DNA of 64,000 nt from positions 62,001-126,000 of the forward strand of contig NZ_QEST01000088.1 of assembly GCF_003311645.1 (NCBI RefSeq). Direction: 5' to 3'. Numbering within the stretch: the first letter of the stretch is position 1; every line of letters starts with the position of its first letter. A model generated the notes under the pieces. That model had not been told where the DNA came from. It saw nothing but the letters and a program-made list of their open reading frames with translations, and did no database searches. Positions 24,678-35,405 of the stretch are shown piece by piece. The stretch is from Streptomyces sp. PT12 (GTDB lineage: Bacteria; Actinomycetota; Actinomycetes; Streptomycetales; Streptomycetaceae). The position numbers and the translations under genes were made by a program.

Positions 24678-24691
24678 ATGAATCGATTCAT
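24678..24691. repeat. 14-bp perfect palindrome
   Basis: ATGAATCGATTCAT in the leader between the LacI-type core and the ABC genes. It also opens a 31-codon frame (24678-24773) whose GGAG is too close to the ATG to count as a ribosome-binding site; I do not call a gene. Confidence 0.5.
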
Positions 24692-24825
24692 GCACACCCC
24701 CTTCCCGAGCCGCCAAAGAGACAGGGGGCGGGCGCCGCACTCGCCGGACAAAGAGCACGCACAAGGCCGTTGACCTGGGGTGAAGCACCCCGGACCGCGT
24801 TTCCCAAACGTTACCGCCCGCCCGG

Positions 24826-24853
24826 TTGCCCCCGCGGGCGCCGCCGGTACTGT
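24826..24853 (+). promoter_or_regulatory. Candidate promoter of the sugar ABC operon
   Basis: TTGCCC (24826-24831), 16-base spacer, TACTGT (24848-24853), followed by GTAACGATTCAC and an 86-base leader to the ATG at 24946. Confidence 0.4.
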
Positions 24854-24945
24854 AACGATTCACTTCGGGCAGGCCGGGGGCAGGGACACACGGTGGCACC
24901 GCACCTGAAGCACCGTTACGCATCAGCAGAGCAGGGAGGCTCTCT

Positions 24946-26253
24946 ATGTCACTCAGAAGGACCGCGCTCAGCGGTCTTGCCCTCGCCCTCGCCGGTTCCC
25001 TGGCACTCACGGCATGCGGCTCGGACGGCGGTGGCGGGGATGACGGTGGTCAGGTCACCCTGCGTTTCACGTGGTGGGGCGCCGACGAGCGCTCGCAGCG
25101 CTACGAGGAGGCCATCGCGCTGTTCGAGGAGGCGAACCCGGGCATCGAGGTGCAGACGGGCTTCGCCGAGTTCCAGGACTACTGGACGCAGCGCAGCACC
25201 GACGCGACCTCGGGTGAGCTGCCCGACGTCCTCCAGATGGACCTCTCCCGGCTGCTCGAGTACACCAACGCCGGACTCCTCTACGACCTGACCGAGTTCG
25301 AGGGGAACCAGCTCGACACGTCGGGGATCGACGAGGAGCTGCTGGCCTCGGGCCAGGTGGAGGAGCAGCTGCTCGGCATCCCCACCGGCACCAACACCTG
25401 GGCGCTGCACTACAACCCCGACCTGCTGGCCGAGCTGGGCGTCGAGCCCCCGGAGTGGGACTACACGTGGGAGGACTACCACGCGTTCGTCGCCGAGGTC
25501 AGCGAGGCGGGCGCGGACCTGGATCCGCGGGTCTACGGGGCGACCGACTACACGGTGACGTGGTGGGTCTTCCTCCAGTGGCTCGTCCAGCAGGGCACCG
25601 AGCCATTCGCGGAGAACGGCGAGTTGAACTTCACCGAGGACGACCTGCGCACGTTCCTGAGCAGCACCGACGCGTTGCGCGACGCGGGCCACACCTTCCC
25701 GGTCGAGCGCCTCGACCAGCTCGCCCCGCTCGGCGGCTTCAACTCGGGTGAGGCCGCCGTGGAGTTCCACTGGGACAACTTCATCCACTCCTACGCCAAC
25801 GACCTGGGCAACGAGAACATCCAGCTGATGCCGATGCCCAGCGGCCCGGACGGCGAGAAGCACATGTTCTACAAGCCGTCGATGCAGCTCTCCATGGGCG
25901 CCAACACCGCGCATCCCGAGGAGGCCGCGGCGCTGATCGACTTCCTGATCAACGACCCGGAGGCGGGCCAGATCATCGGCACCGACCTGGGCGTTCCCGC
26001 GTCGCAGGGGCGGCTCGACGCCCTCGATGTCGAGGACGGCAGCCTGGAGCAGCGCGCGATCGAGTACGAGCGGCGGGTCGACGAGGAGGGCTACATCACC
26101 GAGACCGTGCCGCGGCACCCCGAGGGCTTCGGCGCCCTTGAGACCGAGTATGTCGAGGTCCTGGGCAACGAGTTCTCCTACGGGCAGATCGACGCCGACG
26201 ACTTCGTGGACCGGCTGTTCACGGAGGCCCAAAACCTCCTGGTGACCGAGTGA
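24946..26253 (+). CDS. Sugar ABC transporter, solute-binding lipoprotein
   Basis: 435 residues from ATG 24946 with GGGAGG. A lipobox is clear (LALTACGSD, lipidation at C24). The mature protein is the type-1 extracellular binding-protein fold of carbohydrate importers: TLRFTWWGADERSQRYEEAIALFEEANPGIEVQ, then DYWTQRSTDATSGELPDVLQM, aromatic sugar-stacking tryptophans (WALHYNPDLL, EWDYTWEDYHAF, TVTWWVFLQW) and a C-terminal helical lid. It delivers an oligosaccharide to the two permeases that follow. Neighbouring YesL-like protein and shared operator with pectate lyases suggest pectin- or rhamnogalacturonan-derived sugars (inference). Confidence 0.92.
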   Translation: MSLRRTALSGLALALAGSLALTACGSDGGGGDDGGQVTLRFTWWGADERSQRYEEAIALFEEANPGIEVQTGFAEFQDYWTQRSTDATSGELPDVLQMDLSRLLEYTNAGLLYDLTEFEGNQLDTSGIDEELLASGQVEEQLLGIPTGTNTWALHYNPDLLAELGVEPPEWDYTWEDYHAFVAEVSEAGADLDPRVYGATDYTVTWWVFLQWLVQQGTEPFAENGELNFTEDDLRTFLSSTDALRDAGHTFPVERLDQLAPLGGFNSGEAAVEFHWDNFIHSYANDLGNENIQLMPMPSGPDGEKHMFYKPSMQLSMGANTAHPEEAAALIDFLINDPEAGQIIGTDLGVPASQGRLDALDVEDGSLEQRAIEYERRVDEEGYITETVPRHPEGFGALETEYVEVLGNEFSYGQIDADDFVDRLFTEAQNLLVTE

Positions 26254-26299
26254 CCGCGGCACTTCCCTTGAACGCCCCCTTCGGAAAAGGATCCCCCTC

Positions 26300-27262
26300 A
26301 TGGCTCTGACGCGTGAGGCGGCCAGGACCCCGCGCGCCGGAGAGCCCTCGCGGCGGCCGCTCGGCAAGCGGCCGCCGCGGCGGGCCGCCGACACCCGGGC
26401 GGGCTATGCCTTTCTCGCCCCCTGGCTGTTCGGCTTCATCGCCCTGACGGCCGGGCCCATGGTGGCCTCCGCCTATCTGTCGTTCACCGACTACCACCCG
26501 GTGCGCGGCGGCGACTGGATCGGCTGGGACAACTACCAACGCCTCTTCGACGACCCGCGGTTCCTCGACTCGGTCGAGGTCACCGCGCTCTACGCCGTGG
26601 TGGGCACGCCCATCAAGCTGGCCGCGGCGCTCGGCGTCGCCATGCTGCTCAACAACCGCCGCAGGGGGCAGGGCACCTACCGCTCGGCGTTCTACGCGCC
26701 CTCGCTCATCGGCGCCAGCGTCTCGATCGCGATCGTGTGGCGCGCGATGTTCAACGACGACGGCATCGTGGACGAGGCGGGGCAGCTGTTCGGCATGTCC
26801 GAGGGCGGCTGGATCGGCAACCCCGATCTGAGCCTGCCGATGATGATCCTGCTGGCGGTGTGGCAGTTCGGCGCGCCGATGGTGATCTTCCTCGCCGGGC
26901 TCAAGCAGATCCCGAACGAGCTCTACGAGGCGGCTGACGTGGACGGCGCGGGCGCGTGGCGCAAGTTCACGAGGATCACGCTGCCGATGCTGTCGCCCGT
27001 GCTGTTCTTCAACCTGGTGCTCGAGACGATCCACTCCTTCCAGGTGTTCGCCTCGGCGTTCATCATCTCGGGCGGCCGCGGCGGGCCCGCCAACTCCACG
27101 CTGTTCTACACGCTCTACCTCTACCAGCGGGGGTTCGGGCAGGGGCAGCTCGGCTACGCCGCCGCGATGGCCTGGCTGCTGGTGATCGTGGTGGGGATCA
27201 TCACGCTCGTCTTCTTCAGGACCTCGCGGTACTGGGTGTTCTACTCCGGGGAGGGACGATGA
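26300..27262 (+). CDS. Sugar ABC transporter permease, MalF/UgpA-type
   Basis: 320 residues from ATG 26300. Six membrane helices follow a basic N-terminus (GKRPPRRAADTRAGYAFLAPWLFGF). The cytoplasmic EAA loop is ELYEAADVDGAGAWRKFTRITLPMLSP, close to the family EAA-x3-G-x9-I-x-LP motif that docks the ATPase. Starts 46 bases after the binding protein and overlaps the next permease by four bases (ATGA, 27259-27262). No ATPase gene is present here; in Streptomyces such importers commonly use the shared ATPase MsiK encoded elsewhere. Confidence 0.9.
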   Translation: MALTREAARTPRAGEPSRRPLGKRPPRRAADTRAGYAFLAPWLFGFIALTAGPMVASAYLSFTDYHPVRGGDWIGWDNYQRLFDDPRFLDSVEVTALYAVVGTPIKLAAALGVAMLLNNRRRGQGTYRSAFYAPSLIGASVSIAIVWRAMFNDDGIVDEAGQLFGMSEGGWIGNPDLSLPMMILLAVWQFGAPMVIFLAGLKQIPNELYEAADVDGAGAWRKFTRITLPMLSPVLFFNLVLETIHSFQVFASAFIISGGRGGPANSTLFYTLYLYQRGFGQGQLGYAAAMAWLLVIVVGIITLVFFRTSRYWVFYSGEGR

Positions 27263-28140
27263 CGACCACCATGGCCTCCAAGGGGCTCGGCCGGGGGATC
27301 AGGCGCCGCCGTTCGGGCAGGACGGTGCTGTTCCACGTCTCCGTGGTCGCGCTGTGCGTGGTCATGCTCTACCCGGGCGCGTGGCTGCTGCTGTCGTCCT
27401 TCCGGCCGACGAACCAGATCCTGGGCGAGACCGGGCTCATCCCCGACAACACGACGCTCGACAACTTCAGGACGGTGTTCGAGGGGATCGGCGGCATTTC
27501 GTTTTGGACGTTCTTCATGAACTCCGTCTATCTCGGCGTGGGTTCGGTGATCGGGACCTGCCTTTCCTGTTCCGTGACCGCCTATGGCTTCTCGCGGATC
27601 GCCTTTCCCGGGCGCCAGGTGTTCTTCGCCATCATGATCGGCACGCTGCTGCTGCCGTTCCACGTGGTGATCATTCCGCAGTTCATCATGTTCAACGAGC
27701 TGGGCTGGACGGACTCGTTCGTGCCGCTGCTGATCGGGAAATTCCTGGCGGCGGACGCGTTCTTCGTCTTCCTGATGGTGCAGTTCATGCGGACGGTGCC
27801 CAAGGAGCTCGACGAGTCGGCGCGGCTCGACGGGGCGGGACATCCGCGGATCTACTGGTCGATCATGCTGCCGCTCATGCGCCCCGTGCTGGCGACGGCG
27901 TCGATCTTCGCGTTCATCTGGAGCTGGAACGACTTTCTCGCGCCGCTCATCTATCTGCGCAGCCCCGAAAATTATCCGCTCCCGCTCATGCTGCGCCAGT
28001 ACGCGGACCAGACCAGCACATCGGACTACGGCGCGCAGATGGCGGCGGCGACGCTGGCGCTCGTGCCGGTGATCCTGTTCTTCGTCCTCTTCCAGCGCTA
28101 TATCGTCGAGGGCGTCTCGACGCAGGGGCTGCGGGGATGA
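27259..28140 (+). CDS. Sugar ABC transporter permease, MalG/UgpE-type
   Basis: 293 residues from ATG 27259 with GAGGGAC. About six membrane helices (VVALCVVMLYPGAWLLLSSF, FFAIMIGTLLLPFHVVII, VPLLIGKFLAADAFFVFLMV and others). The EAA loop reads ELDESARLDGAGHPRIYWSIMLPLMRP. C-terminus SNYGAQ-type segment and RYIVEGVSTQGLRG as in MalG-like proteins. Partner of the permease at 26300; four-base overlap with the DUF624 gene downstream (28137-28140). Confidence 0.9.
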   Translation: MTTTMASKGLGRGIRRRRSGRTVLFHVSVVALCVVMLYPGAWLLLSSFRPTNQILGETGLIPDNTTLDNFRTVFEGIGGISFWTFFMNSVYLGVGSVIGTCLSCSVTAYGFSRIAFPGRQVFFAIMIGTLLLPFHVVIIPQFIMFNELGWTDSFVPLLIGKFLAADAFFVFLMVQFMRTVPKELDESARLDGAGHPRIYWSIMLPLMRPVLATASIFAFIWSWNDFLAPLIYLRSPENYPLPLMLRQYADQTSTSDYGAQMAAATLALVPVILFFVLFQRYIVEGVSTQGLRG

Positions 28141-28727
28141 GCGGCAGGCGCTTGAGCACCGGGCTCGCCCTGTTCGGCGAGGTGGTGATCACGGGCGCGC
28201 TGGTGGCGTTGCTCTCGGTCCCCCTGGTCACGGCGCTTCCGGCGCTCGCCGCGGGAAGCGCCCATCTGCGGCGCCATCTAAACGGCGAGAGCGTGCGGGT
28301 GGCCGATGTCCTGCGGGACTTCGCCGCGGCCTGCCGCGCGCTCTGGCCCGCCGCCCTCGCCGCCTCGGCGGCGGCGCTGCTGCTCCTGTGGAACCTGTCC
28401 CTGGCCCAGGCCGGGGTGGTGCCGGGGGCGGCGGGCCTGCTCGTGGTGACGGGGCTGCTGCTCGCGGCGCTCGCCGTGGGCACGCTGCGCACGGCCGACG
28501 CGTGGCGCCGCGGCGGCACGGCGGGCGAGGCGGTGCGCGAGGCGGCCGAACGCGCCCGCGCGGACGTGCCGGGCTCGGTGCTGCTGGCGTTCGCGTGCGC
28601 GATGTGCGGCGTGTTCGTCTGGATGCTGCTCCCGCTCGCCCTGGTGTGCGGCGGGCTGCTGTCCCTGGCCACGGTCGCCGTGACGGAGCGCGCCGCGCCG
28701 GACGCGGCGGCCGAACGCCCGGAGTGA
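28137..28727 (+). CDS. DUF624 / YesL-like membrane protein
   Basis: 196 residues from ATG 28137, coupled to the permease by an ATGA overlap. Four to five membrane helices with the family layout: LALFGEVVITGALVALLSVPLVTALPALAAGSAHLRRHLNGE, then VRVADVLRDFAAACRALWPAALAASAAALL, and a CGVFVWMLLPLALVCGGLLSL end. YesL accompanies rhamnogalacturonan importers in Bacillus; its biochemical role is not known. Here it is the fourth gene of the importer operon, supporting a plant cell-wall sugar as substrate. Confidence 0.82.
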   Translation: MSGRRLSTGLALFGEVVITGALVALLSVPLVTALPALAAGSAHLRRHLNGESVRVADVLRDFAAACRALWPAALAASAAALLLLWNLSLAQAGVVPGAAGLLVVTGLLLAALAVGTLRTADAWRRGGTAGEAVREAAERARADVPGSVLLAFACAMCGVFVWMLLPLALVCGGLLSLATVAVTERAAPDAAAERPE

Positions 28728-28737
28728 GGGCCGCCGT

Positions 28738-29631
28738 TCAGTCCCAGGCGTCGCCGCGCCGCTCCAGCAGGATCCGTTGCAGCTCCCTGGCGGCCCTCGG
28801 CGGTGAGACGTCGCCGCGGTGCGCGACCGAGATCGTGCGGTGCAGCCCCGGGGCGGCGAACGGCGTGGTGCGAAGACCGGAGTGGTCGGCCACCATGCGC
28901 GGCACCACCGCGACCCCGAGCCCGGCGCGGACGAAGCCGAGCACCGCGTCCATCTCGCCGCCCTCCACGCTGTACGACGGCTCGAACCCCGCGCCGTGGC
29001 ACGCGGCCAGGGTCAGCTCGCGCAGGTCGTAGCCGTGCCGGAACATCACAAGCGGCCGGTTCCTGAGGTCGCCGATCGTGATGTGCCGGTGCGGCACGGG
29101 CGCGGGCAGGCCGGGCGACGACACCACCACCAGCTCCTCGCGCAGCAGCTCCTCCGTGGCGAGCGCGGGCGCCTGCCCCGGCAGCGGCGTGATGATCAGC
29201 GCCAGGTCGAGCTCGCCCTCGGCCAGGGTCCGCACCAGGTCCTGCGAGCCGTCCTCGTGCACAAACAGCTCCACGCCCGGATAGCTGTCGCGGAACGTTC
29301 GCAGCACGCCAGGCACCAGGGAGGCGCACAGGCTCGGCGTCGCGCCCAGGCGCACGCGCCCGCGCCTGAGCTGGGCGACCTCCTGCACCTCGCGCCGCGC
29401 CGTCTCCACGTCGGCGAGGATCCTGCGGGCCAGCGGCAGCAGCGCCGCCCCCGCGTCCGTGAGCGAGATATGGCCGCGGGCGCGGTGGAACAGCTCCGCG
29501 CCGAGATCCCGCTCCAGCGCCCTGATCTGCTGGGACAGCGAGGGCTGGGCGACGTGCTCGCGCCGGGCGGCCCGCGTGAAGTGCCGGGTCTCCGCGACGG
29601 CGGTGAAGTACCTGAGCTGTTGCAGCTGCAT
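28738..29631 (-). CDS. LysR-family regulator, divergent from sdhCAB
   Basis: 297 residues from ATG 29631 (MQLQQLRYFTAVAETRHFTRAARREHVAQPSLSQQIRALERDLGAELFHR), a canonical LysR winged helix. The effector domain follows from ~90 (GRVRLGATPSLCASLVPGVLRTFRDSYPGVELFVHEDGSQDLV). The start was preferred over upstream codons because it gives the standard family N-terminus. A GATAGG-N5-CCTATC site containing T-N11-A lies 20 bases upstream and would serve both divergent promoters. Probable regulator of succinate dehydrogenase; ligand unknown. Confidence 0.9.
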   Translation of the reverse strand: MQLQQLRYFTAVAETRHFTRAARREHVAQPSLSQQIRALERDLGAELFHRARGHISLTDAGAALLPLARRILADVETARREVQEVAQLRRGRVRLGATPSLCASLVPGVLRTFRDSYPGVELFVHEDGSQDLVRTLAEGELDLALIITPLPGQAPALATEELLREELVVVSSPGLPAPVPHRHITIGDLRNRPLVMFRHGYDLRELTLAACHGAGFEPSYSVEGGEMDAVLGFVRAGLGVAVVPRMVADHSGLRTTPFAAPGLHRTISVAHRGDVSPPRAARELQRILLERRGDAWD

Positions 29632-29651
29632 GACATCCACCGTAAGCGATC

Positions 29652-29668
29652 GATAGGAATCGCCTATC
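29652..29668. promoter_or_regulatory. LysR-type binding site between lysR and sdhC
   Basis: GATAGG-AATCG-CCTATC, a perfect 6-bp palindrome with a 5-base centre, containing T-N11-A (29654/29666). A sdhC promoter (TTGGAC 29689-29694, TACCGT 29714-29719, spacer 19) lies just downstream and starts almost at the sdhC ATG, implying a leaderless mRNA. Confidence 0.65.
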
Positions 29669-29726
29669 AAGATCAGCGATTCTATGTCTTGGACTGATTC
29701 ATTCCGTTCTGCCTACCGTCGCTCCC

Positions 29727-30485
29727 ATGGCACTGGCGACGCGCCCGGATCCGCGCACGGACAAGCCCACGGACACCCGCGCCCCCCGCACCAAGGGCAC
29801 CCGCCGCCCTCGAACGGCCCTGGGGCGGCTGTGGAGTTCGACGATCGGCAAGAAGACGGTCATGGCCGTGAGCGGCCTCTTCCTCCTCGGGTACCTGGTC
29901 GTGCACATGGCCGGGAACCTCAAGGTGTTCTTCGGCCCCGACGAGATGAACGGCTACGCGCACTGGCTGCGCACGATCGGCGAGCCCGTCGTCCACCACG
30001 AGTGGTTCCTGTGGATCATGCGCGTGGCCCTCCTCGCGGCCGTCGTCGCGCACGCCGTCGCCGCGTACCAGCTCAGCCGACTCGACATCGCCGCCCGCCC
30101 GGTGAAGTACGTGCACCAGCGCCGCCGGGCCAGCTACGCCACGCGCACCATGCGCTGGGGCGGCGTCATCGTCGCGCTGTTCGTCGTGTGGCACATCCTC
30201 GACCTGACCACCGGCACGGTGAACCCCAACGGCGAGCACGGCCGCCCCTACGAGAACATCGTGGCCACCTTCAGCACGTGGTACGGCAATGTGATCTACA
30301 TCGTCGCCATGCTGGCCGTCGGCCTGCACATCCGCCACGGCTTCTACGGGGCCGCCCAGACCCTCGGCGCGGGCAGCGCGCGCCGCGACCGCGCACTCAA
30401 GGCCACCGCCGACGGGCTCGCCCTCGTGCTGACCCTCGGCTTCCTCTCCGTACCGATCGGCGTCATGACGGGAATCGTGGAGTGA
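29727..30485 (+). CDS. sdhC: Succinate dehydrogenase cytochrome b subunit
   Basis: 252 residues from ATG 29727. After a ~40-residue basic head, five membrane helices of the single-subunit di-haem anchor: [84 protein letters not shown] and [17 protein letters not shown]. Membrane histidines (HMAGN, HAVAA, WHILDL, LHIRHG) are placed for haem b ligation. It anchors the flavo- and iron-sulphur subunits and passes electrons to menaquinone. First gene of sdhCAB, four bases before sdhA. Confidence 0.9.
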   Translation: MALATRPDPRTDKPTDTRAPRTKGTRRPRTALGRLWSSTIGKKTVMAVSGLFLLGYLVVHMAGNLKVFFGPDEMNGYAHWLRTIGEPVVHHEWFLWIMRVALLAAVVAHAVAAYQLSRLDIAARPVKYVHQRRRASYATRTMRWGGVIVALFVVWHILDLTTGTVNPNGEHGRPYENIVATFSTWYGNVIYIVAMLAVGLHIRHGFYGAAQTLGAGSARRDRALKATADGLALVLTLGFLSVPIGVMTGIVE

Positions 30486-30489
30486 CGAC

Positions 30490-32429
<1,940 letters not shown>

Positions 32430-32433
<4 letters not shown>

Positions 32434-33173
32434 ACCTCACCCTGCGCATCTGGCGGCAGTCGGGACCCGACGCCAAGGGCGCCATGACCACCTACGAGGT
32501 CAGCGACATCTCCCCCGACATGTCGTTCCTCGAGATGCTCGACACGCTCAACGAGGAGCTGATCCTGCGCGGCGAGGTCCCCGTCGCGTTCGACCACGAC
32601 TGCCGCGAGGGCATTTGCGGCGCGTGCGGCATGGTCATCAACGGCCAGGCGCACGGCCCCGAGCGCACCACCACGTGCCAGCTGCACATGCGGCACTTCT
32701 CCGACGGCGACGTGATCGACATCGAGCCCTGGCGCGCGGCCGCGTTCCCCGTGGTCAAGGACCTGGTGGTCGACCGGACGTCGTTCGACCGCGTCATCGG
32801 CTCGGGCGGCTACATCACCGTCGCCACCGGCAGCGCGCCCGACGCGCACGCCACGCCCGTGCCCAAGGAGGCAGCCGACACAGCGTTCGAGCACGCCGAG
32901 TGCATCGGCTGCGGCGCGTGCGTGGCCGCGTGCCCCAACGGCTCGGCGATGCTGTTCACCTCGGCCAAGGTCGTCCACCTCAACTCCCTGCCGCAGGGCG
33001 CCCCCGAGCGGGAGACCCGCGTGCTCGACATGGTCGAGACGATGGACGCCGAGGGCTTCGGCGGCTGCACCAACACCGGCGAGTGCGCGACCGTCTGCCC
33101 CAAGGGCATCCCGCTGGCGTCGATCGCCACGATGAACCGCGAATATCTCCGCGCCATCAGGAAAGGCGCCTGA
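32430..33173 (+). CDS. sdhB: Succinate dehydrogenase iron-sulphur subunit
   Basis: 247 residues from GTG 32430. N-terminal [2Fe-2S] ferredoxin domain with C58-x4-C63-x2-C66 and C83 ([22 protein letters not shown]). The C-terminal domain has the [4Fe-4S]/[3Fe-4S] ligand sets [13 protein letters not shown] and [15 protein letters not shown]. Carries electrons from FAD to the membrane subunit. A long inverted repeat 23 bases past the stop ends the operon. Confidence 0.95.
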
Positions 33174-33195
33174 GACGGGCGCCGTCCAGGGTCCG

Positions 33196-33258
33196 GAGGG
33201 CGGTCCTCACGAACGGCAGCGCTGGGAAGAGCGGCCCCGGCGCTGGAGGACCGCCCTC
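33196..33258. terminator. Bidirectional terminator between sdhB and the pectate lyases
   Basis: A perfect 13-bp inverted repeat (GAGGGCGGTCCTC 33196-33208 / GAGGACCGCCCTC 33246-33258) encloses a smaller CAGCGC/GCGCTG stem in its 37-base loop. It stands between two convergent transcription units. Confidence 0.7.
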
Positions 33259-33308
33259 TCGCCGTTTCCCGGGGCCGCCGCCCGCGTGCCTCTCAGGCCC
33301 GAAGGGCT

Positions 33309-34343
33309 CTACAGCCCCACGACGCCGGTGCCCGCGCCCGCCATGACCAGCGCCTTGACGTCGACGGCCGGGTCGGGGACGAAGTCGTAGAACGCCGCCG
33401 GGTCCTGGACCTGGCCGCCGACCACCGGTGGGCCGGTCTCGCCCGCATAGTGGTTGTCGCGCTCGACGATGTTGCCCGAGGGGCCCGCGTAGTCGTTGGT
33501 CATGGGCTCCTCGACGTCCTCGAAGTAGTTACCCTCGATGAGGCAGCCGGAGTCGGCCTGGCAGGCCGGGCCCGTGTCGCTGTTGTCGAGGAAGTAGTTG
33601 TTGACGATGTGCACCGGATCGCCGTACCGCACCCTGGGGTTGCGCTGGGGCGTGTGGTCGTACCAGTTGTGGTGGTAGGTGACCCGCAGATGGCCGGCGT
33701 CCTGCGCGGCGTTGTCGTCGTCGTGGCCGAGCAGCATGTTCTTGGCGTGGTCGTGCGTGTGGTTCCAGGAGACGGTGATGTAGCTGGCGCCGCGCTTGAT
33801 GTCGATCAGCCCGTCGTAGCCGTCGGCCAGGTCGTTGTGGTCGATCCAGATGTGATGCGAGAACATCTGCACATTGATCGAGTCGTCGCTGGCGTCGCGG
33901 AAGTTGAGGTTGCGGATGATCACGTTGTGCACCGCGTCGGGCGGCGGAGCGGTGACGGCGTCGTCCGCGGGGAGGCCGATGTTGAGCCCGCCTCCCGTGA
34001 TGCCCGAGTCGGGGCCCACGCCGACGATCGTCTTGTCCGATGCCACGTCGTACATCCCCGGTGGCACGGCGATCATGCCGTCCACCCGCACCACCAGCGG
34101 TCCTGGCGAGGCGATGGCCTCGATCAGGCCCTCCGCGGTGGTGACCCGCACCTCGGGCCCGCCAGCGCCGCCCGTCGTGCCGTCCTGGCCGAGGGCGTCG
34201 TAACTCGCGAAGCCCCGCGGGGAGTCCTGCGCGACGGCCACCGCGGGGGCGGTCGGGGTCGCCGGGGCGGCGGGCGCGGCGTCCGGCAGGGCGAACGCGC
34301 CGAGCAGGGCGGCCGTCGCGGCCACGGGAAGCGTCCTGTTCAT
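33309..34343 (-). CDS. Secreted pectate lyase family 1, gene 3 of the tandem
   Basis: 344 residues from ATG 34343, overlapping the upstream lyase stop by four bases (34340-34343). Sec signal MNRTLPVAATAALLGAFALPDAAPA. Pectate-lyase-1 parallel beta-helix motifs: WIDHNDLADGYDGLIDIKRGASYITVSWNHTHDHAKNMLLGHDDD and HHNWYDHTPQRNPRVRYGDPVHIVNNYF, where aspartates bind calcium and the RNPRVR arginine is the catalytic base. Cleaves polygalacturonate by beta-elimination outside the cell. The closest of the three to the gene at 35406. Confidence 0.9.
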   Translation of the reverse strand: MNRTLPVAATAALLGAFALPDAAPAAPATPTAPAVAVAQDSPRGFASYDALGQDGTTGGAGGPEVRVTTAEGLIEAIASPGPLVVRVDGMIAVPPGMYDVASDKTIVGVGPDSGITGGGLNIGLPADDAVTAPPPDAVHNVIIRNLNFRDASDDSINVQMFSHHIWIDHNDLADGYDGLIDIKRGASYITVSWNHTHDHAKNMLLGHDDDNAAQDAGHLRVTYHHNWYDHTPQRNPRVRYGDPVHIVNNYFLDNSDTGPACQADSGCLIEGNYFEDVEEPMTNDYAGPSGNIVERDNHYAGETGPPVVGGQVQDPAAFYDFVPDPAVDVKALVMAGAGTGVVGL

Positions 34344-35392
34344 CGCGTCCTCCTCGGGGCCGCGGCCCCGCCCAGGCGGCCCACGCCCGCGCCCGCGGTG
34401 ACGGTGGCGGGCACGGTGGCGGGGTCGTCGACGGTGTAGGCGTAGAACGTGCTCGGCTCGGTCACCGTGCCGAGCGTCTCGGGAGTGCCGGAGCGGACAT
34501 AGAGGTTGTCGCGCTCGACCAGGCGGCCGGGGCCGCTCTCGTCGTAGCCGGAGTAGGCGGGGAACGGCACGTCCTCGAAGTGGTTCCCCTCAAGCAGGAC
34601 GCCCGCGTCCTCGGTCGAGGCCACCCCGTAGAGGGAGTTGCCGCGGAAGTAGTTGTTGAGCACATGCACCGGGTCGGCGAAGCGGACGCGGGGGTGGCGC
34701 TGGTCGGTGCCGTCGAAGAAGTTGTGGTGGAACGTCACCCGCAGCTTCCCCGTGTCCTGCGTGCCGTTGGCGTCGGAGTGGCCGATCAACGCGGTCTTGC
34801 TGTGGTCGTGGAAGTGGCACCAGGAGACGGTGACGCAGTCGGCGCCCCTGACGATGTCGATCAGGCCGTCCGCGCCCGTGCTGAACTCGCAGTGGTCGAT
34901 CCAGATGTGGTGCGAGTCCTGCTGGATGCTGAGCGCGTCGTCGTCGGCCCCGGTGAACCGCAGATTGCGGACGATCACGTTCTGCCTGCGGTACAGGTCG
35001 AGGCCGCCGCCGGTGATCTCGGCCCCCTGGCCGAGCCCGATGACGGTCTTGTTCGACCGCAGGCCCTGCTTGCTGCTGATCCTGATCGTGCCCTGGACCT
35101 GGATGACATACGGCTCGTCGCGGTCGCAGTAGTCGAGGAACGTCTCGGCGTCGGAGACCGTGACGACCTCGCCGCCCGCGCCGCCCGTCGTCCCGTTCTG
35201 GCCGTAGAGGTCGATGCCAGCGAAGCCGAGCGGCGCCTGGGCCGCGGCGGCCGCCCGCGGGGCGGGCCCGTCGGCACGGGCGCCCCGGGCGGCGAGCGAG
35301 CCCGCGCCGAGGGCGGCGGCGGTCGCGGCGGCGCCGGTGAGCAGGCGCCGGCGGCCGAGCGGGGCGTCGAACGCCTGTCGTCGATGTGTCAT
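34340..35392 (-). CDS. Secreted pectate lyase family 1, gene 2, Tat signal
   Basis: 350 residues from ATG 35392. Twin-arginine signal (LGRRRLLTGAAATAAALGAG, RRR-L-L), the only one of the three with it. Motifs WIDHCEFSTGADGLIDIVRGADCVTVSWCHFHDHSKTALIGHSDANGTQD and HHNFFDGTDQRHPRVRFADPVHVLNNYFRG carry the calcium and catalytic residues. Three extra cysteines not present in the others. Export by Tat suggests it folds or acquires a cofactor before export. Thirteen bases separate its start from the stop of gene 1 (35406). Confidence 0.9.
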   Translation of the reverse strand: MTHRRQAFDAPLGRRRLLTGAAATAAALGAGSLAARGARADGPAPRAAAAAQAPLGFAGIDLYGQNGTTGGAGGEVVTVSDAETFLDYCDRDEPYVIQVQGTIRISSKQGLRSNKTVIGLGQGAEITGGGLDLYRRQNVIVRNLRFTGADDDALSIQQDSHHIWIDHCEFSTGADGLIDIVRGADCVTVSWCHFHDHSKTALIGHSDANGTQDTGKLRVTFHHNFFDGTDQRHPRVRFADPVHVLNNYFRGNSLYGVASTEDAGVLLEGNHFEDVPFPAYSGYDESGPGRLVERDNLYVRSGTPETLGTVTEPSTFYAYTVDDPATVPATVTAGAGVGRLGGAAAPRRTR

Positions 35393-35405
35393 GTCCGCCG
35401 CCCCC

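Noticed and set aside
24548-24691. A protein start MNRFISWATCGW upstream of the glyoxalase gene
   Set aside because: The frame reads through to the glyoxalase gene, but it lacks a ribosome-binding site, has no family-like sequence, and the GTG at 24547 gives the usual glyoxalase N-terminus.
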